From Microbulbifer harenosus (GTDB taxonomy: Bacteria > Pseudomonadota > Gammaproteobacteria > Pseudomonadales > Cellvibrionaceae): a stretch of 64,000 nt of DNA. The translations under genes were made by a program, and so were the position numbers. Numbering within the stretch: the stretch's first letter is position 1; each line of letters opens with the position of its first letter. Positions 44,520 through 52,312 of the stretch are shown piece by piece. The DNA lies in the NCBI RefSeq assembly GCF_005771435.1, contig NZ_VANI01000009.1, positions 248,001 to 312,000 of the forward strand, read 5' to 3'. The notes beneath the pieces were generated by a model. The model saw only the letters and a list, made by a program, of their open reading frames with translations. It searched no databases and was not told the origin of the DNA.

Positions 44520-44524
44520 AAGCC

Positions 44525-45325
44525 CTAGGCGGCTTCTTTCGGCGGGAACATGGGCTCAAACAGGCCCGCGGCGATGGCTTCACGCACGCGCGCCATCAGG
44601 TCGATCTCGGTGAGCTGCTGCAGGTTTTCCAGGTCGCGAAGCACATAGTAGATAGGTTGCATGATGTCGATGCGGTAGGGGGTGCGCAAGGCATCCACCA
44701 CATCAAAGTCCGCGCGCACTGGCGCATCGCTCAGGGCATAGAGGGTTTCCTTCGGCGAGGAGAGAATGCCGCCGCCATAGATGCGCAGGCCATCGTTGGT
44801 CTGCAGCAGGCCGAATTCCACGGTGAACCAGTAGAGACGTGCGAGGTAGGCGCGCTCTTTGGGAGACGCGTGCAGCCCGAGTTCGCCGTAGGTCTGGGTG
44901 AAGTTGGCAAACGCCGGATTGGTGAGCATGGCGCAGTGGCCGAAGATCTCGTGGAAAATATCCGGTTCCTGCAGGTAGTCGAACTCTTCCGGGCTGCGGA
45001 TAAAGGTGGCCACCGGGAATCTGCGTTCGGAAAGCAGGCGGAAAAAGGTCTCGAAGCCGATTAACGCGGGCACCCGCGCGCACTCCCAGCCGGTTTCCCG
45101 ACGCAGTACCGTGCTCACTTCTTCCAGTTGTGGAATGCGATTGCGGGGAAGGTCGAGCAGTTCGAGACCTTGTAGATACTCGTCACAAGCGCGCCCTGGG
45201 ACCACCTCCAACTGGCGCTTGATCAGGCGCTGCCAGGTCTGGTGTTCCAGCTCTGTGTACTCAATAAAGCCGCTGGCATCGGGCTCGCGGGCGACGTACT
45301 TACTGGGCTTTTTGGCGCTGCTCAT
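44525..45325 (-). CDS. phhA: Phenylalanine 4-monooxygenase (phenylalanine hydroxylase)
   Basis: 266 aa. The catalytic domain carries the iron ligands His-His-Glu: HEIFGHCAML (H-x4-H) and the later TVEFGL (Glu). PDIFHEIFGHCAMLTNP and RIYGGGILSSPKETLYAL are typical of bacterial PhhA. The enzyme hydroxylates phenylalanine to tyrosine with tetrahydropterin in the cytosol. No phhB (pterin dehydratase) gene is next to it. It is divergent from the TyrR/PhhR-like regulator gene, with a TyrR box between, so PhhR control is likely. Confidence 0.96.
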   Translation of the reverse strand: MSSAKKPSKYVAREPDASGFIEYTELEHQTWQRLIKRQLEVVPGRACDEYLQGLELLDLPRNRIPQLEEVSTVLRRETGWECARVPALIGFETFFRLLSERRFPVATFIRSPEEFDYLQEPDIFHEIFGHCAMLTNPAFANFTQTYGELGLHASPKERAYLARLYWFTVEFGLLQTNDGLRIYGGGILSSPKETLYALSDAPVRADFDVVDALRTPYRIDIMQPIYYVLRDLENLQQLTEIDLMARVREAIAAGLFEPMFPPKEAA

Positions 45326-45468
45326 GGCGTTCTCCGTTGCGGGCGGTCACGGTCGTGCCGCCTCGTCTGTTGTTATTCGCTCTCTCTATTCTTAGACACC
45401 CGGGCACCGGTTCGGCAGTGGGGGGAGCTCGGAACTTGAAGGTAGAGTCCACTGGTGGCTACACTGCC

Positions 45469-45486
45469 TGTAAACATTTCTTTACG
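45469..45486. promoter_or_regulatory. TyrR box
   Basis: TGTAAA-CATTTC-TTTACG matches the TyrR consensus TGTAAA-N6-TTTACA at 11 of 12 positions. It lies 8 bases before the regulator start and about 145 bases from the phhA start, so it could serve both autoregulation and phhA. Confidence 0.75.
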
Positions 45487-45494
45487 GGGCTGTT

Positions 45495-46934
45495 GTGAGA
45501 ATAGAGATAACCTGTAGCGATCGCCTGGGCATTCTTCAGGAAATAATGGCGATATTCACCGATTTTCGGATAAGTGTTCGCAGTGGCGAGATTGGTGGTG
45601 ACAGTGGGGACAAGGTCTATCTGTCGGCGCCGGGTCTGTTGATGACGCAGTATCAATCCATCGAGCGGGCGCTACACCGGGTTCCGGGGGTGCGGAAGGT
45701 GCGGCGGATCGCCCTGATTCCCTCCGAGCGCCGACACTTTGAACTCGATACGCTGCTGCGTCACGTGGCCTTTCCTGTACTGTCTGTGGACCGGGAGGGC
45801 ACCATTGTGGCAGCCAACCTTGCTGCCGCGCGGGCCTTCGGGGTGAGCCAGGGGCAGGTGGCCGGCATGCACCTGCAGCGCTTCCTGCCCCGATTGCAGC
45901 TTGAGGAGCTGCTGCGGGGAATCACCGCGCCGCGCTATGGTTTTCCAGTGACCATGCGTGGACGCGATTTTCTGCTCGACTGGTCTCCCATAGCGCTGGC
46001 CGACGATCCAGGTGAAGTGCGCTCCCTGGCGGGTGCGGTACTGACATTGCAGCAGCGGGAAGACGCGCCTGAGAGGGACCCATCAAGAGAGCCGCCGCCG
46101 CCCAGCGTACTCTGGGATATAGACCGTCGCCGGGACTGCTGCCTGCGCCTGCAGCAACTCGCGCCTCTGCGGGATGCGCTGTTGATTGCGGGAGAACGCG
46201 GCAGTGGCAAAAGTACCTTTCTCGGCGCCGCCTATTACCTCAGTCCACTGGCGGAATATGGGCAGGTGCGTCAGTTCACCGGTGCTGAGTTTACGCCCCT
46301 GAAAGTGGCTGAGGCGGCGGCAATGGCGGAAACCGCCGTGCTGCTGGTGGATGACCTCGATCTTGCGCCGGATGATGCACAGCGCAGTCTGGCGGAGCGC
46401 CTTTTGCACGGGCGATTTCTGCCGCGATTGGTTGTCTCGGCGCGCTCACTCGACAGCGTGTACCTGCCATTGCGGCAATTGCTGGCCGCCAATGCCATTT
46501 CCCTGCCACCGCTGCGATCCATGCGACCGGCTATCGGCAAATTTGCGCATATCATTCTGCGTAACCTCGGCGACCGGACTGCGTCACTGCCGGCAGATGT
46601 AGTGCACGCGCTGCAACGGCACGATTGGCCGACCAATTTCACCGGACTTCGCGGACACTTGCAGGGGGCTCTGGCGCATAGGCGGGAACGGGATGGCGGG
46701 GAGCTGGCACTGGGGGATTTGCCGGGGCTGCCAGGTGAAGAGCTCCTGCCATGGCGAGACTGGGGGCGGGGGCTGAGTCTGCCGGAGCAGATGGAAAAAG
46801 TAGAGCGGACGATTCTGACGGAAGTACTGGCGGAAATGCCGGCCTCTCATCACTCCAGCCGGGAGTTGGCGCGGCGGTTGGGAATTTCCCACACCGCTGT
46901 CGCTAACAAGTTGCGTAAATATGGGCTTTCTTGA
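45495..46934 (+). CDS. tyrR: TyrR/PhhR-type transcriptional regulator
   Basis: 479 aa, GTG start, MRIEITCSDRLGILQEIM aligned with the N-terminus of TyrR (ACT-like domain, about 1-75). A PAS domain follows (about 80-180), then an AAA+ domain with Walker A GERGSGKS (about 235-243) and Walker B LLVDDLDL, then a Fis-like HTH (SSRELARRLGISHTAVANKLRKYGL). The GAFTGA loop needed to activate sigma-54 is missing, as in E. coli TyrR, so it should act with sigma-70 as activator or repressor. It is divergent from phhA, with a TyrR box in the gap. The substrate signals are tyrosine, phenylalanine or tryptophan. Confidence 0.92.
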   Translation: MRIEITCSDRLGILQEIMAIFTDFRISVRSGEIGGDSGDKVYLSAPGLLMTQYQSIERALHRVPGVRKVRRIALIPSERRHFELDTLLRHVAFPVLSVDREGTIVAANLAAARAFGVSQGQVAGMHLQRFLPRLQLEELLRGITAPRYGFPVTMRGRDFLLDWSPIALADDPGEVRSLAGAVLTLQQREDAPERDPSREPPPPSVLWDIDRRRDCCLRLQQLAPLRDALLIAGERGSGKSTFLGAAYYLSPLAEYGQVRQFTGAEFTPLKVAEAAAMAETAVLLVDDLDLAPDDAQRSLAERLLHGRFLPRLVVSARSLDSVYLPLRQLLAANAISLPPLRSMRPAIGKFAHIILRNLGDRTASLPADVVHALQRHDWPTNFTGLRGHLQGALAHRRERDGGELALGDLPGLPGEELLPWRDWGRGLSLPEQMEKVERTILTEVLAEMPASHHSSRELARRLGISHTAVANKLRKYGLS

Positions 46935-46941
46935 GAGGCGC

Positions 46942-47286
46942 TCAGCGCTCTATTTTTCCGAGCAGCATATCCTTATACATCATGAAGTCGCCCCACAGGG
47001 AATAGAGCGGGTGTTTGAATGTGGCGGGGCGGTTGTGCTCGAAAAAGAAATGCCCGACCCAGGCAAAGCCGTAACCGGCGATGGGTAGCGCCGCGAGGTA
47101 CCACCACAGGCCAGTGGATAAGGCGGTAAGCAGCAGTACGATCACCAGACTGGTACCCGCAAAGTGCAGGCGGCGGCAGGTCAGGTTGCTGTGTTCCTGC
47201 AGGTAGTAGGGGTAGAAGTCGCGGAAGCTGCGGAATTTCCGCGCTCCATTTTCCCGCTGCTGTTGAGTCATCGCGGTATCGGTCAT
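46942..47286 (-). CDS. DUF962 (Mpo1-like) membrane protein
   Basis: 114 aa. Two or three hydrophobic segments (about 38-60 and 60-75). The conserved His pattern of the DUF962/YGL010w family is present: EHSNLTCRRLHFAGT at the N-terminal part and HFFFEHNRPATFKHP later. The yeast homologue Mpo1 is an iron-dependent dioxygenase in 2-hydroxy fatty-acid oxidation, so a similar lipid role is possible. The start is ATG 47286. It converges with tyrR, 7 bases apart. Confidence 0.9.
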   Translation of the reverse strand: MTDTAMTQQQRENGARKFRSFRDFYPYYLQEHSNLTCRRLHFAGTSLVIVLLLTALSTGLWWYLAALPIAGYGFAWVGHFFFEHNRPATFKHPLYSLWGDFMMYKDMLLGKIER

Positions 47287-47365
47287 CTCGCTATCCTGTT
47301 ATGAATTATTTTGGATGCGCAATCCGGGTTGCGTTGTTGTGATTGTACGGTCGTTCCAGTTTTAG

Positions 47366-47375
47366 ACCAATCGGT
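47366..47375. promoter_or_regulatory. Possible TetR-type half-site
   Basis: ACCAATCGGT is a near-palindrome (8 of 10) typical of TetR/AcrR-family operators, about 75 bases before the CoA transferase start. Weak evidence. Confidence 0.25.
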
Positions 47376-47448
47376 ACTGTTTTATTGCGGCAAGGCTGTT
47401 ACTGTAGGCGCCCGAATTTGTGATCACTTTTTAGGAGTAGCAGTAGTT

Positions 47449-48672
47449 ATGGCCGGTCCGTTGGCACACCTCAAGGTTCTCGATCTCAGCCGGATTCTGG
47501 CGGGCCCATGGGCCGGCCAGGTGCTGGCGGATTTCGGTGCGGAAGTCATCAAAGTGGAGCGCCCGCAAAAGGGGGACGACACCCGCCACTGGGGGCCTCC
47601 CTATCTGAAGAATTCTGCCGGGGAGGATACGGGCGAGGCCGCGTATTACCTTTGTGCCAACCGCGGTAAGAAGTCCATCACTGTCGATATCACCCGTCCC
47701 GAGGGGCAGCAACTGATCCTCGCACTGGCAAAGCAGTGCGATGTGCTGCTGGAGAACTACAAGGTCGGCGGCCTGAAAAAATACGGTCTCGATTACGACG
47801 CCGTCCGCGCGATAAACCCGAAAATCATTTACTGCTCCATCACCGGCTTCGGCCAGACCGGGCCCTATGCAAAGCGGGCAGGCTACGACGCCATGATCCA
47901 GGGTATGGGCGGCCTGATGAGTCTCACTGGCGTGCCCGAGGGCCAGCCCGGTGCTGGCCCGCAGAAAGTGGGCGTGGCGGTAGCGGATCTGATGACGGGA
48001 ATGTATGCCGTCTCCGGCATTCTCGCCGCGGTGATACACCGCGACAGAACCGGCGAGGGCCAGCAGATCGATCTGGCGTTGCTGGATACCCAGGTGGCGT
48101 GGCTTGCGAACCAGGCCCAGAATTTTCTGACCTCGGGCAAAAGCCCGGAGCGCCAGGGCACCGCCCACCCGAATATCGTTCCCTATCAGGCCGTGCCCGC
48201 CAGCGATGGCCACTTCATGCTGGCGGTGGGCAACGACGCCCAGTTCCAGAAATTCTGCGCGATCGCCGGCCTCGACGAGGTCGCGAATAACCCGGCTTAT
48301 GCGAGCAACAACGCGCGGGTGGCGGCGCGCGATCAGCTGGTGCCGCTGATCGAGCAGGCGACACGCCGGCAGCCCGCCGCGTGGTGGCTGGAAAAACTGA
48401 GCGATGCGCATGTGCCCTGTGGGCCAATCAATACTCTCGCGCAGGTGTTTGCCGATCCGCAGGTGCAGGCGCGAGGTATGGTGGTGGAGCAGGATCACCC
48501 GATCGCCGGCAGGGTAAAAACCGTGCGCAATCCCCTGGGCTTTTCTGCATCGACCCTGCAGTACGAGCAGGCCCCACCGGTACTCGGCCAGCACACCCGG
48601 GAGATTCTGCAGACGGTATTATCGGTTGGCGACGACGAGATCGAGCGCCTGCGGGAGCAGGGCGTGATCTAG
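47449..48672 (+). CDS. CaiB/BaiF family CoA transferase (class III)
   Basis: 407 aa starting at MAGPLAHLKVLDLSRILAGPWAGQ; AGGAG precedes it by about 11 bases, and 46 upstream in-frame residues read as non-coding. Family marks: the CoA-binding LSRILAGPWAGQVLADFGAEVIKVE and the catalytic Asp in GYDAMIQGMGG, with QQIDLALLD. Class III CoA transferases move CoA between carboxylic acids. The substrate is unknown. Since a glutaryl-CoA dehydrogenase gene lies in the window, a succinyl-CoA:glutarate CoA-transferase role is a reasonable guess, but they are not neighbours. Confidence 0.92.
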   Translation: MAGPLAHLKVLDLSRILAGPWAGQVLADFGAEVIKVERPQKGDDTRHWGPPYLKNSAGEDTGEAAYYLCANRGKKSITVDITRPEGQQLILALAKQCDVLLENYKVGGLKKYGLDYDAVRAINPKIIYCSITGFGQTGPYAKRAGYDAMIQGMGGLMSLTGVPEGQPGAGPQKVGVAVADLMTGMYAVSGILAAVIHRDRTGEGQQIDLALLDTQVAWLANQAQNFLTSGKSPERQGTAHPNIVPYQAVPASDGHFMLAVGNDAQFQKFCAIAGLDEVANNPAYASNNARVAARDQLVPLIEQATRRQPAAWWLEKLSDAHVPCGPINTLAQVFADPQVQARGMVVEQDHPIAGRVKTVRNPLGFSASTLQYEQAPPVLGQHTREILQTVLSVGDDEIERLREQGVI

Positions 48673-48935
48673 CGATCAATGCGAGAAGTTGTGACGAAAG
48701 AATAGCGAGCGCGGAATAAACAAGAGTTTATACATGCCATAAAAGGAAAACGTTGCGCCAGAAGTCTGGTGGTAAATGGCGACTGCGCTACTATCAGTGA
48801 GTTCGCGGGGGGCGGGAATGTTGGTGGCGCGGGAGTGCACCGTTGAATTCAAATCGCCTGCGCGGGATCTCATCGGCGAAGAACGTTGAGGTGTCGCCCC
48901 CTTCGCTTCCTGTCTGCTCGCACGAGGGTTCGGTG

Positions 48936-49136
48936 ATGGATACGCCGCGGAAACCTGAATTACCGAAGAATCTGGAACTGGTATTTCGCAGAATCGGCGA
49001 ACAACTGGAAGCTTATTACAGTGGCTCCGTTCAAGGCGCAGTGAATCGCGCCGAGCTGGAAAGCAAAAAACCGGGCGTTAGGCGCCCGGTTTTTTTGTAT
49101 CGCGACAAACCTCAGGCCAGTGCGCGGCGGCGATAG
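48936..49136 (+). CDS. Possible small protein crossing a terminator
   Basis: The frame from ATG 48936 (MDTPRKPELPKNLELVF) has plausible composition up to about residue 47, but its 3' part runs through the terminator hairpin at 49065-49096 and overlaps the end of the opposite-strand DUF934 gene. No recognised family. Either a real small protein with a 3' end that does not follow this frame, or a spurious frame. Confidence 0.3.
   Translation: MDTPRKPELPKNLELVFRRIGEQLEAYYSGSVQGAVNRAELESKKPGVRRPVFLYRDKPQASARRR
49065..49096. terminator. Bidirectional intrinsic terminator
   Basis: Stem CCGGGCG/CGCCCGG with loop TTAGG, six A residues before and seven T residues after. It can end transcription from both sides: plus-strand reading from the CoA transferase side, and minus-strand reading of the cysI-DUF934 operon (stop at 49112). 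Confidence 0.93.
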
Positions 49137-49669
49137 ATCGGCAGCGGCTGATCCACGGCGGATTGATAACTGTCGGTAAAGTCCTGCAGCGATTCCAGTA
49201 GGCCTTCGAGTGGTTGGTTGCCCTGATAGGCAAAGGCATTGAAGCCGCAGCGCTTCAGGTAGGTCAACTGGTCGCGCATGAAGTTGCCCACCGCGCGCAG
49301 CTCGCCGGTGAAGCCATAGCGTTGGCGCAACAGACGGCCGGCGGTAAAGGCGCGGCCATCGGTAAACAGCGGAAAGTGCGCGGCGATCAGAGGCAGCTCA
49401 CTGGCGTGGTCGCCAATCAGATCCGCGGTTTCGTCGCTGTCCAGCCATACACCGATTTCGCCCTTGCGGGCCTGAAGGTCACCGCGCAGTGCCAACCATA
49501 CGGTGAGCGGCAGAATGACCTTGCCAGGTGCAAGGCTGGCTGCGGTGATTTCCGTGTCCGCATCCAGGGGCAGCAGGTTCCATTCGTTTTCAGCCACGGC
49601 GCCGTCCAGAATCAGGCGGGCTGGATTTTCCGGCTGTGCGCCGACAGGTGTTTTAGCTGGCTTTGGCAT
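49112..49669 (-). CDS. DUF934 protein, sulfite-reduction partner
   Basis: 185 aa starting at MPKPAKTPVGAQPENP. DUF934 proteins almost always follow cysI in proteobacteria and are annotated as likely involved in sulfite reduction. Here the start overlaps the cysI stop by 17 bases, so the two are cotranslated. It has VWLDSDETADLIGDHASELPLIAAHFPLFTDGRAFTAGRLLRQR and RCGFNAF, matching the family. No cofactor motif is visible. It could be a chaperone or electron-transfer partner. Confidence 0.9.
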   Translation of the reverse strand: MPKPAKTPVGAQPENPARLILDGAVAENEWNLLPLDADTEITAASLAPGKVILPLTVWLALRGDLQARKGEIGVWLDSDETADLIGDHASELPLIAAHFPLFTDGRAFTAGRLLRQRYGFTGELRAVGNFMRDQLTYLKRCGFNAFAYQGNQPLEGLLESLQDFTDSYQSAVDQPLPIYRRRALA

Positions 49670-51317
49670 ACACACGCTCCTTGAATGGCTGCAGCCCGAT
49701 ACGGTTATAGGTGTCGATAAACAGCTCTTCCGGCTGGCGGTTTTCCACGAATACATCGAGGATCTTGCCGATAGTGTCCGGCATTTCATCGCGAGAGAAA
49801 CTGGGACCCAGCACAGTGCCGAGTGCCGCTTTCTCGTTGGCGCTGCCGCCAAGCTGTACCTGGTAGAACTCTTCTCCTTTCTTGTCCACGCCGAGGACGC
49901 CGATGTGGCCAATGTGGTGGTGGCCACAGGCATTCATGCAGCCGGAGATGTTCAGGTGCAGGTCGCCGAGATCGTAGAGATAGTCGAGGTCGTCGAATTT
50001 GCGCTGGATCGCCTCCGCCACCGGGATGGATTTGGCGTTGGCGAGTGAGCAGTAGTCGCCGCCGGGGCAGCAGATCATGTCGGTAAGGGTTCCGATGTTC
50101 GGGGTGGCGAAGCCGTGTTTGCGCGCTACCTGCCACAGCTCGAACAGGCGTTCCTGCTCCACGTCCGCCAGTACCACGTTCTGCTCGTGGGTGACCCGCA
50201 CTTCGCCGAAGCTGAACTCGTCGGCCAGGTCGGCAATGGCTTCCAGCTGGCGGTCGGTGACATCGCCCGGGGGAACGCCGGTGGGCTTGGTGCTGAGGGT
50301 CACAGCCTGATAACCGGGTACCCGGTGCGGGAAGGTGTTGCGCTCGAGCCAGCGGGAGAAGGCCTTGTCGGCGCCCGCCTGATCGCGCAGTACGGCTTCC
50401 GCGTGGTCGCCGCTGATGGATTTGTAGGCCGGCTGTGGGAAGAAGCGCTTGGACCACTCGATGGCTTCCGGCGGCAGTTCGTCGGCACCGTCCTTGATCT
50501 GCTCCCACTCCGCTTCCACACGGCGCGCAAATTCTTCTGCACCCAGTGCTTTTACCAGAATCTTGATGCGCGCCTTGAACTTGTTGTCGCGGCGGCCCAG
50601 CTGGTTGTACACGCGCACAATGGCTTCCAGGTAGGAGAGCAGGTGCACTTCCGGCAGGAAGTCGCGGATGGCAACGCCGATAATCGGGGTGCGACCAAGG
50701 CCACCGCCCACAAACACCTGGAATCCGGTTTCGCCCTGGGCATTCTTTACGATCTGTACGCCAATATCGTGGGCGCGGATGGCGGCGCGGTCTTCTTCAG
50801 CGCCACACACGGCGATCTTGAATTTGCGCGGCAGGAAGGCGAATTCCGGGTGGAAGGTGGACCACTGGCGAATCAATTCGCAGTAGGGGCGTGGGTCTAC
50901 CAGCTCGTCGCGGGCAACGCCGGCAAACTGGTCGGTCGTGGTGTTGCGGATGCAGTTGCCGCTGGTCTGAACCGCGTGCATTTCCACTTCCGCGAGCTCC
51001 GCGAGAATATCCGGCACATCTTCCAGGTTCGGCCAGTTCAGCTGCACATTCTGGCGAGTAGTGAAATGGGCGTAGCCCTTGTCGTACTTGCGGGTGATAT
51101 GAGCTAGGCGGCGCACCTGGGTGCTGTTCAGGAGCCCGTAGGGCACGGCGATGCGGAGCATGGGCGCCAGGCGCTGGATATACAAGCCATTCTGCAGGCG
51201 CAGGGGCAGAAATTGTTCTTCACTCAGCTCACCGGCGAGATAGCGCTCGGTCTGGCCGCGGAACTGGGCCACCCGTTCCCGGACCAGCTTGTGATCCTGT
51301 TCGTCGTATTGATACAT
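49653..51317 (-). CDS. cysI: Sulfite reductase hemoprotein subunit (CysI, nitrite/sulfite reductase family)
   Basis: 554 aa starting at MYQYDEQD; an ATG 19 codons earlier (51374) is less likely. The two ferredoxin-like halves and siroheme/4Fe-4S site are intact: TRQNVQLNW and TSGNCIRNTTTDQFAG in the first half; CCPGGDYC and NISGCMNACGHHHIGH provide the four Cys ligands. The enzyme reduces sulfite to sulfide in assimilatory sulfate reduction. No CysJ flavoprotein is nearby, so it may take electrons from ferredoxin or NADPH via another partner. DUF934 follows with overlap. The upstream AT-rich region (51318-51624) probably contains the promoter. Confidence 0.94.
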   Translation of the reverse strand: MYQYDEQDHKLVRERVAQFRGQTERYLAGELSEEQFLPLRLQNGLYIQRLAPMLRIAVPYGLLNSTQVRRLAHITRKYDKGYAHFTTRQNVQLNWPNLEDVPDILAELAEVEMHAVQTSGNCIRNTTTDQFAGVARDELVDPRPYCELIRQWSTFHPEFAFLPRKFKIAVCGAEEDRAAIRAHDIGVQIVKNAQGETGFQVFVGGGLGRTPIIGVAIRDFLPEVHLLSYLEAIVRVYNQLGRRDNKFKARIKILVKALGAEEFARRVEAEWEQIKDGADELPPEAIEWSKRFFPQPAYKSISGDHAEAVLRDQAGADKAFSRWLERNTFPHRVPGYQAVTLSTKPTGVPPGDVTDRQLEAIADLADEFSFGEVRVTHEQNVVLADVEQERLFELWQVARKHGFATPNIGTLTDMICCPGGDYCSLANAKSIPVAEAIQRKFDDLDYLYDLGDLHLNISGCMNACGHHHIGHIGVLGVDKKGEEFYQVQLGGSANEKAALGTVLGPSFSRDEMPDTIGKILDVFVENRQPEELFIDTYNRIGLQPFKERVYAKAS

Positions 51318-51624
51318 AAGAGCTTGATTCCATTGCTTTTTTACGCCGACTCCCGGTGCCTGGCCAGTGTCCAACGGGACTTCTGGAGCCTATCAGCCAC
51401 CCTGAGATGGCGCATAACATACCAGCCGCCTTATACGAAAAATAACAATTTTTTTCGCTAAATCAGTAACTGCTGGTTATAAGCCGGTGGTGGCAGCGTG
51501 GAACCCGGAAAGCCCTGCGGTTGCGCCCCCTGCGGGGATTTGGTCTACTTGGGCAACCGCCGTTTTTCCGCGGTACTGCTACCTTTAAAAACAATAATGA
51601 GTTCTTGAGTGACGGAGTATTCCG
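51318..51624. other. Intergenic, 307 bases, AT-rich promoter region of cysI
   Basis: Between the cysI start (minus strand) and the small ORF at 51625. An A/T-rich block at about 51414-51460 contains a minus-strand TATGTTAT -10-like box at 51414-51421 and runs of A/T upstream, and GGTTATAA occurs near 51475. These are consistent with a sulfur-responsive promoter, but no CysB site can be proven. Confidence 0.4.
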
Positions 51625-51759
51625 ATGAGCGATCATGCAGCCCGAGAAGTAGTAGTTGTATCCGACGATAGCGATAACCTGGTAGACGCCCTGGCGGCGG
51701 TGGCGTTAGTGGCCATCTTCGTGGGCACCTGTATTTTCTGGGTGGCCTCCCAAGGATAG
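51625..51759 (+). CDS. Small membrane protein, 44 aa
   Basis: ATG at 51625 follows GGAG at a good distance. The 44-residue peptide has an acidic N-terminal half (SDDSDNLVD) and one hydrophobic helix (about 23-41, ALAAVALVAIFVGTCIFWVA), so it is a single-pass inner-membrane peptide. It is divergent from cysI. I do not recognise a family. The acceptable ribosome-binding site and clean helix make it likely to be translated. Confidence 0.6.
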   Translation: MSDHAAREVVVVSDDSDNLVDALAAVALVAIFVGTCIFWVASQG

Positions 51760-51882
51760 GAATCACAGAAAATACTGCGCGAGCGCCTGACGGCGTCCTG
51801 GCTGTGCTGGGACGCCAGCTCGGCCACTCGCTTGCTACGTTTTTTCGCGATCCCTTAGCTGTTCGAAGTTGAGCTCTGGGGC

Positions 51883-52092
51883 TTATCCCATATTGCTCAA
51901 CACCGTTTTCACCACCAGGATCAGAGCGATCACGAAGAGGGCGGTGAAGATCACCCCTGCGGCGATGTAAGTCTTGATACTGCCGCCCTTGAAATCCCTT
52001 TCCCGGTTTTTGTCGGACTGTACGCCGATCGCGGCGGCCAGGGTGCTGAGTACTACCTGGCCGAATGATGGTTTCTTATCTTTCTCTTCCAT
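51883..52092 (-). CDS. DUF2970 family small membrane protein
   Basis: 69 aa. Short N-terminal cytosolic part (KPSFGQVVLSTLAAAIGVQSDKNRERDF) followed by one hydrophobic helix (about 42-65). The sequence SFGQVVLSTLAAAIGVQSDKN is the DUF2970 signature. Function unknown; found widely in gammaproteobacteria. It is downstream of metH, separated by two REP-like elements, and probably not cotranscribed with it. Confidence 0.88.
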   Translation of the reverse strand: MEEKDKKPSFGQVVLSTLAAAIGVQSDKNRERDFKGGSIKTYIAAGVIFTALFVIALILVVKTVLSNMG

Positions 52093-52116
52093 GCCTTCCT
52101 CTTCTCACCGCGCCTT

Positions 52117-52193
52117 TGTAGGAGCCTGCTTGCAGGCGAACACTGCGAAGTAGTGAAACCGATCCTCGATTCGCCTGCAAGCAGGCTCCTACA
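52117..52193. repeat. REP-like hairpin element, unit 1
   Basis: Perfect 24-bp arms beginning TGTAGGAGCCTGCTTGCAGG (52117-52140) and its complement (52170-52193) with an inner hairpin CACT-GCGAAGT-AGTG. The core GTAGGAGCCTGC is that of REP sequences seen in Pseudomonas and Halomonas. Confidence 0.9.
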
Positions 52194-52212
52194 GATACCC
52201 CAACCTGCAACC

Positions 52213-52288
52213 GTAGGAGCCTGCCTTGCAGGCGAACACCGCGAAGCGGTGACACCGAACGCCATTCGCCTGCAAGGCAGGCTCCTAC
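52213..52288. repeat. REP-like hairpin element, unit 2
   Basis: 24-bp perfect arms (52213-52236 with 52265-52288) and inner hairpin CACCGC-GAA-GCGGTG. The arms differ from unit 1 by one added C per arm (CTGCCTTGCAGG), changed on both sides together, so the stem is preserved. The inner hairpins also differ with compensating changes. Confidence 0.9.
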
Positions 52289-52312
52289 AACAGGTCTACA
52301 AATTGAGGGTCG

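Larger units (their letters stand above)
44081..44524. other. Intergenic, 444 bases, with terminator and a long imperfect hairpin
   Basis: Between the Lrp gene and the stop of phhA. Contains an intrinsic terminator (44302-44324) and an imperfect inverted repeat (44377-44519). A CCCAC-TAATTTT-GGTGGG dyad lies near 44158-44175. The Lrp promoter must lie here. Confidence 0.5.

Noticed and set aside
47431..48594. 387-codon minus-strand frame opposite the CoA transferase
   Set aside because: Antisense shadow of a well-supported gene.
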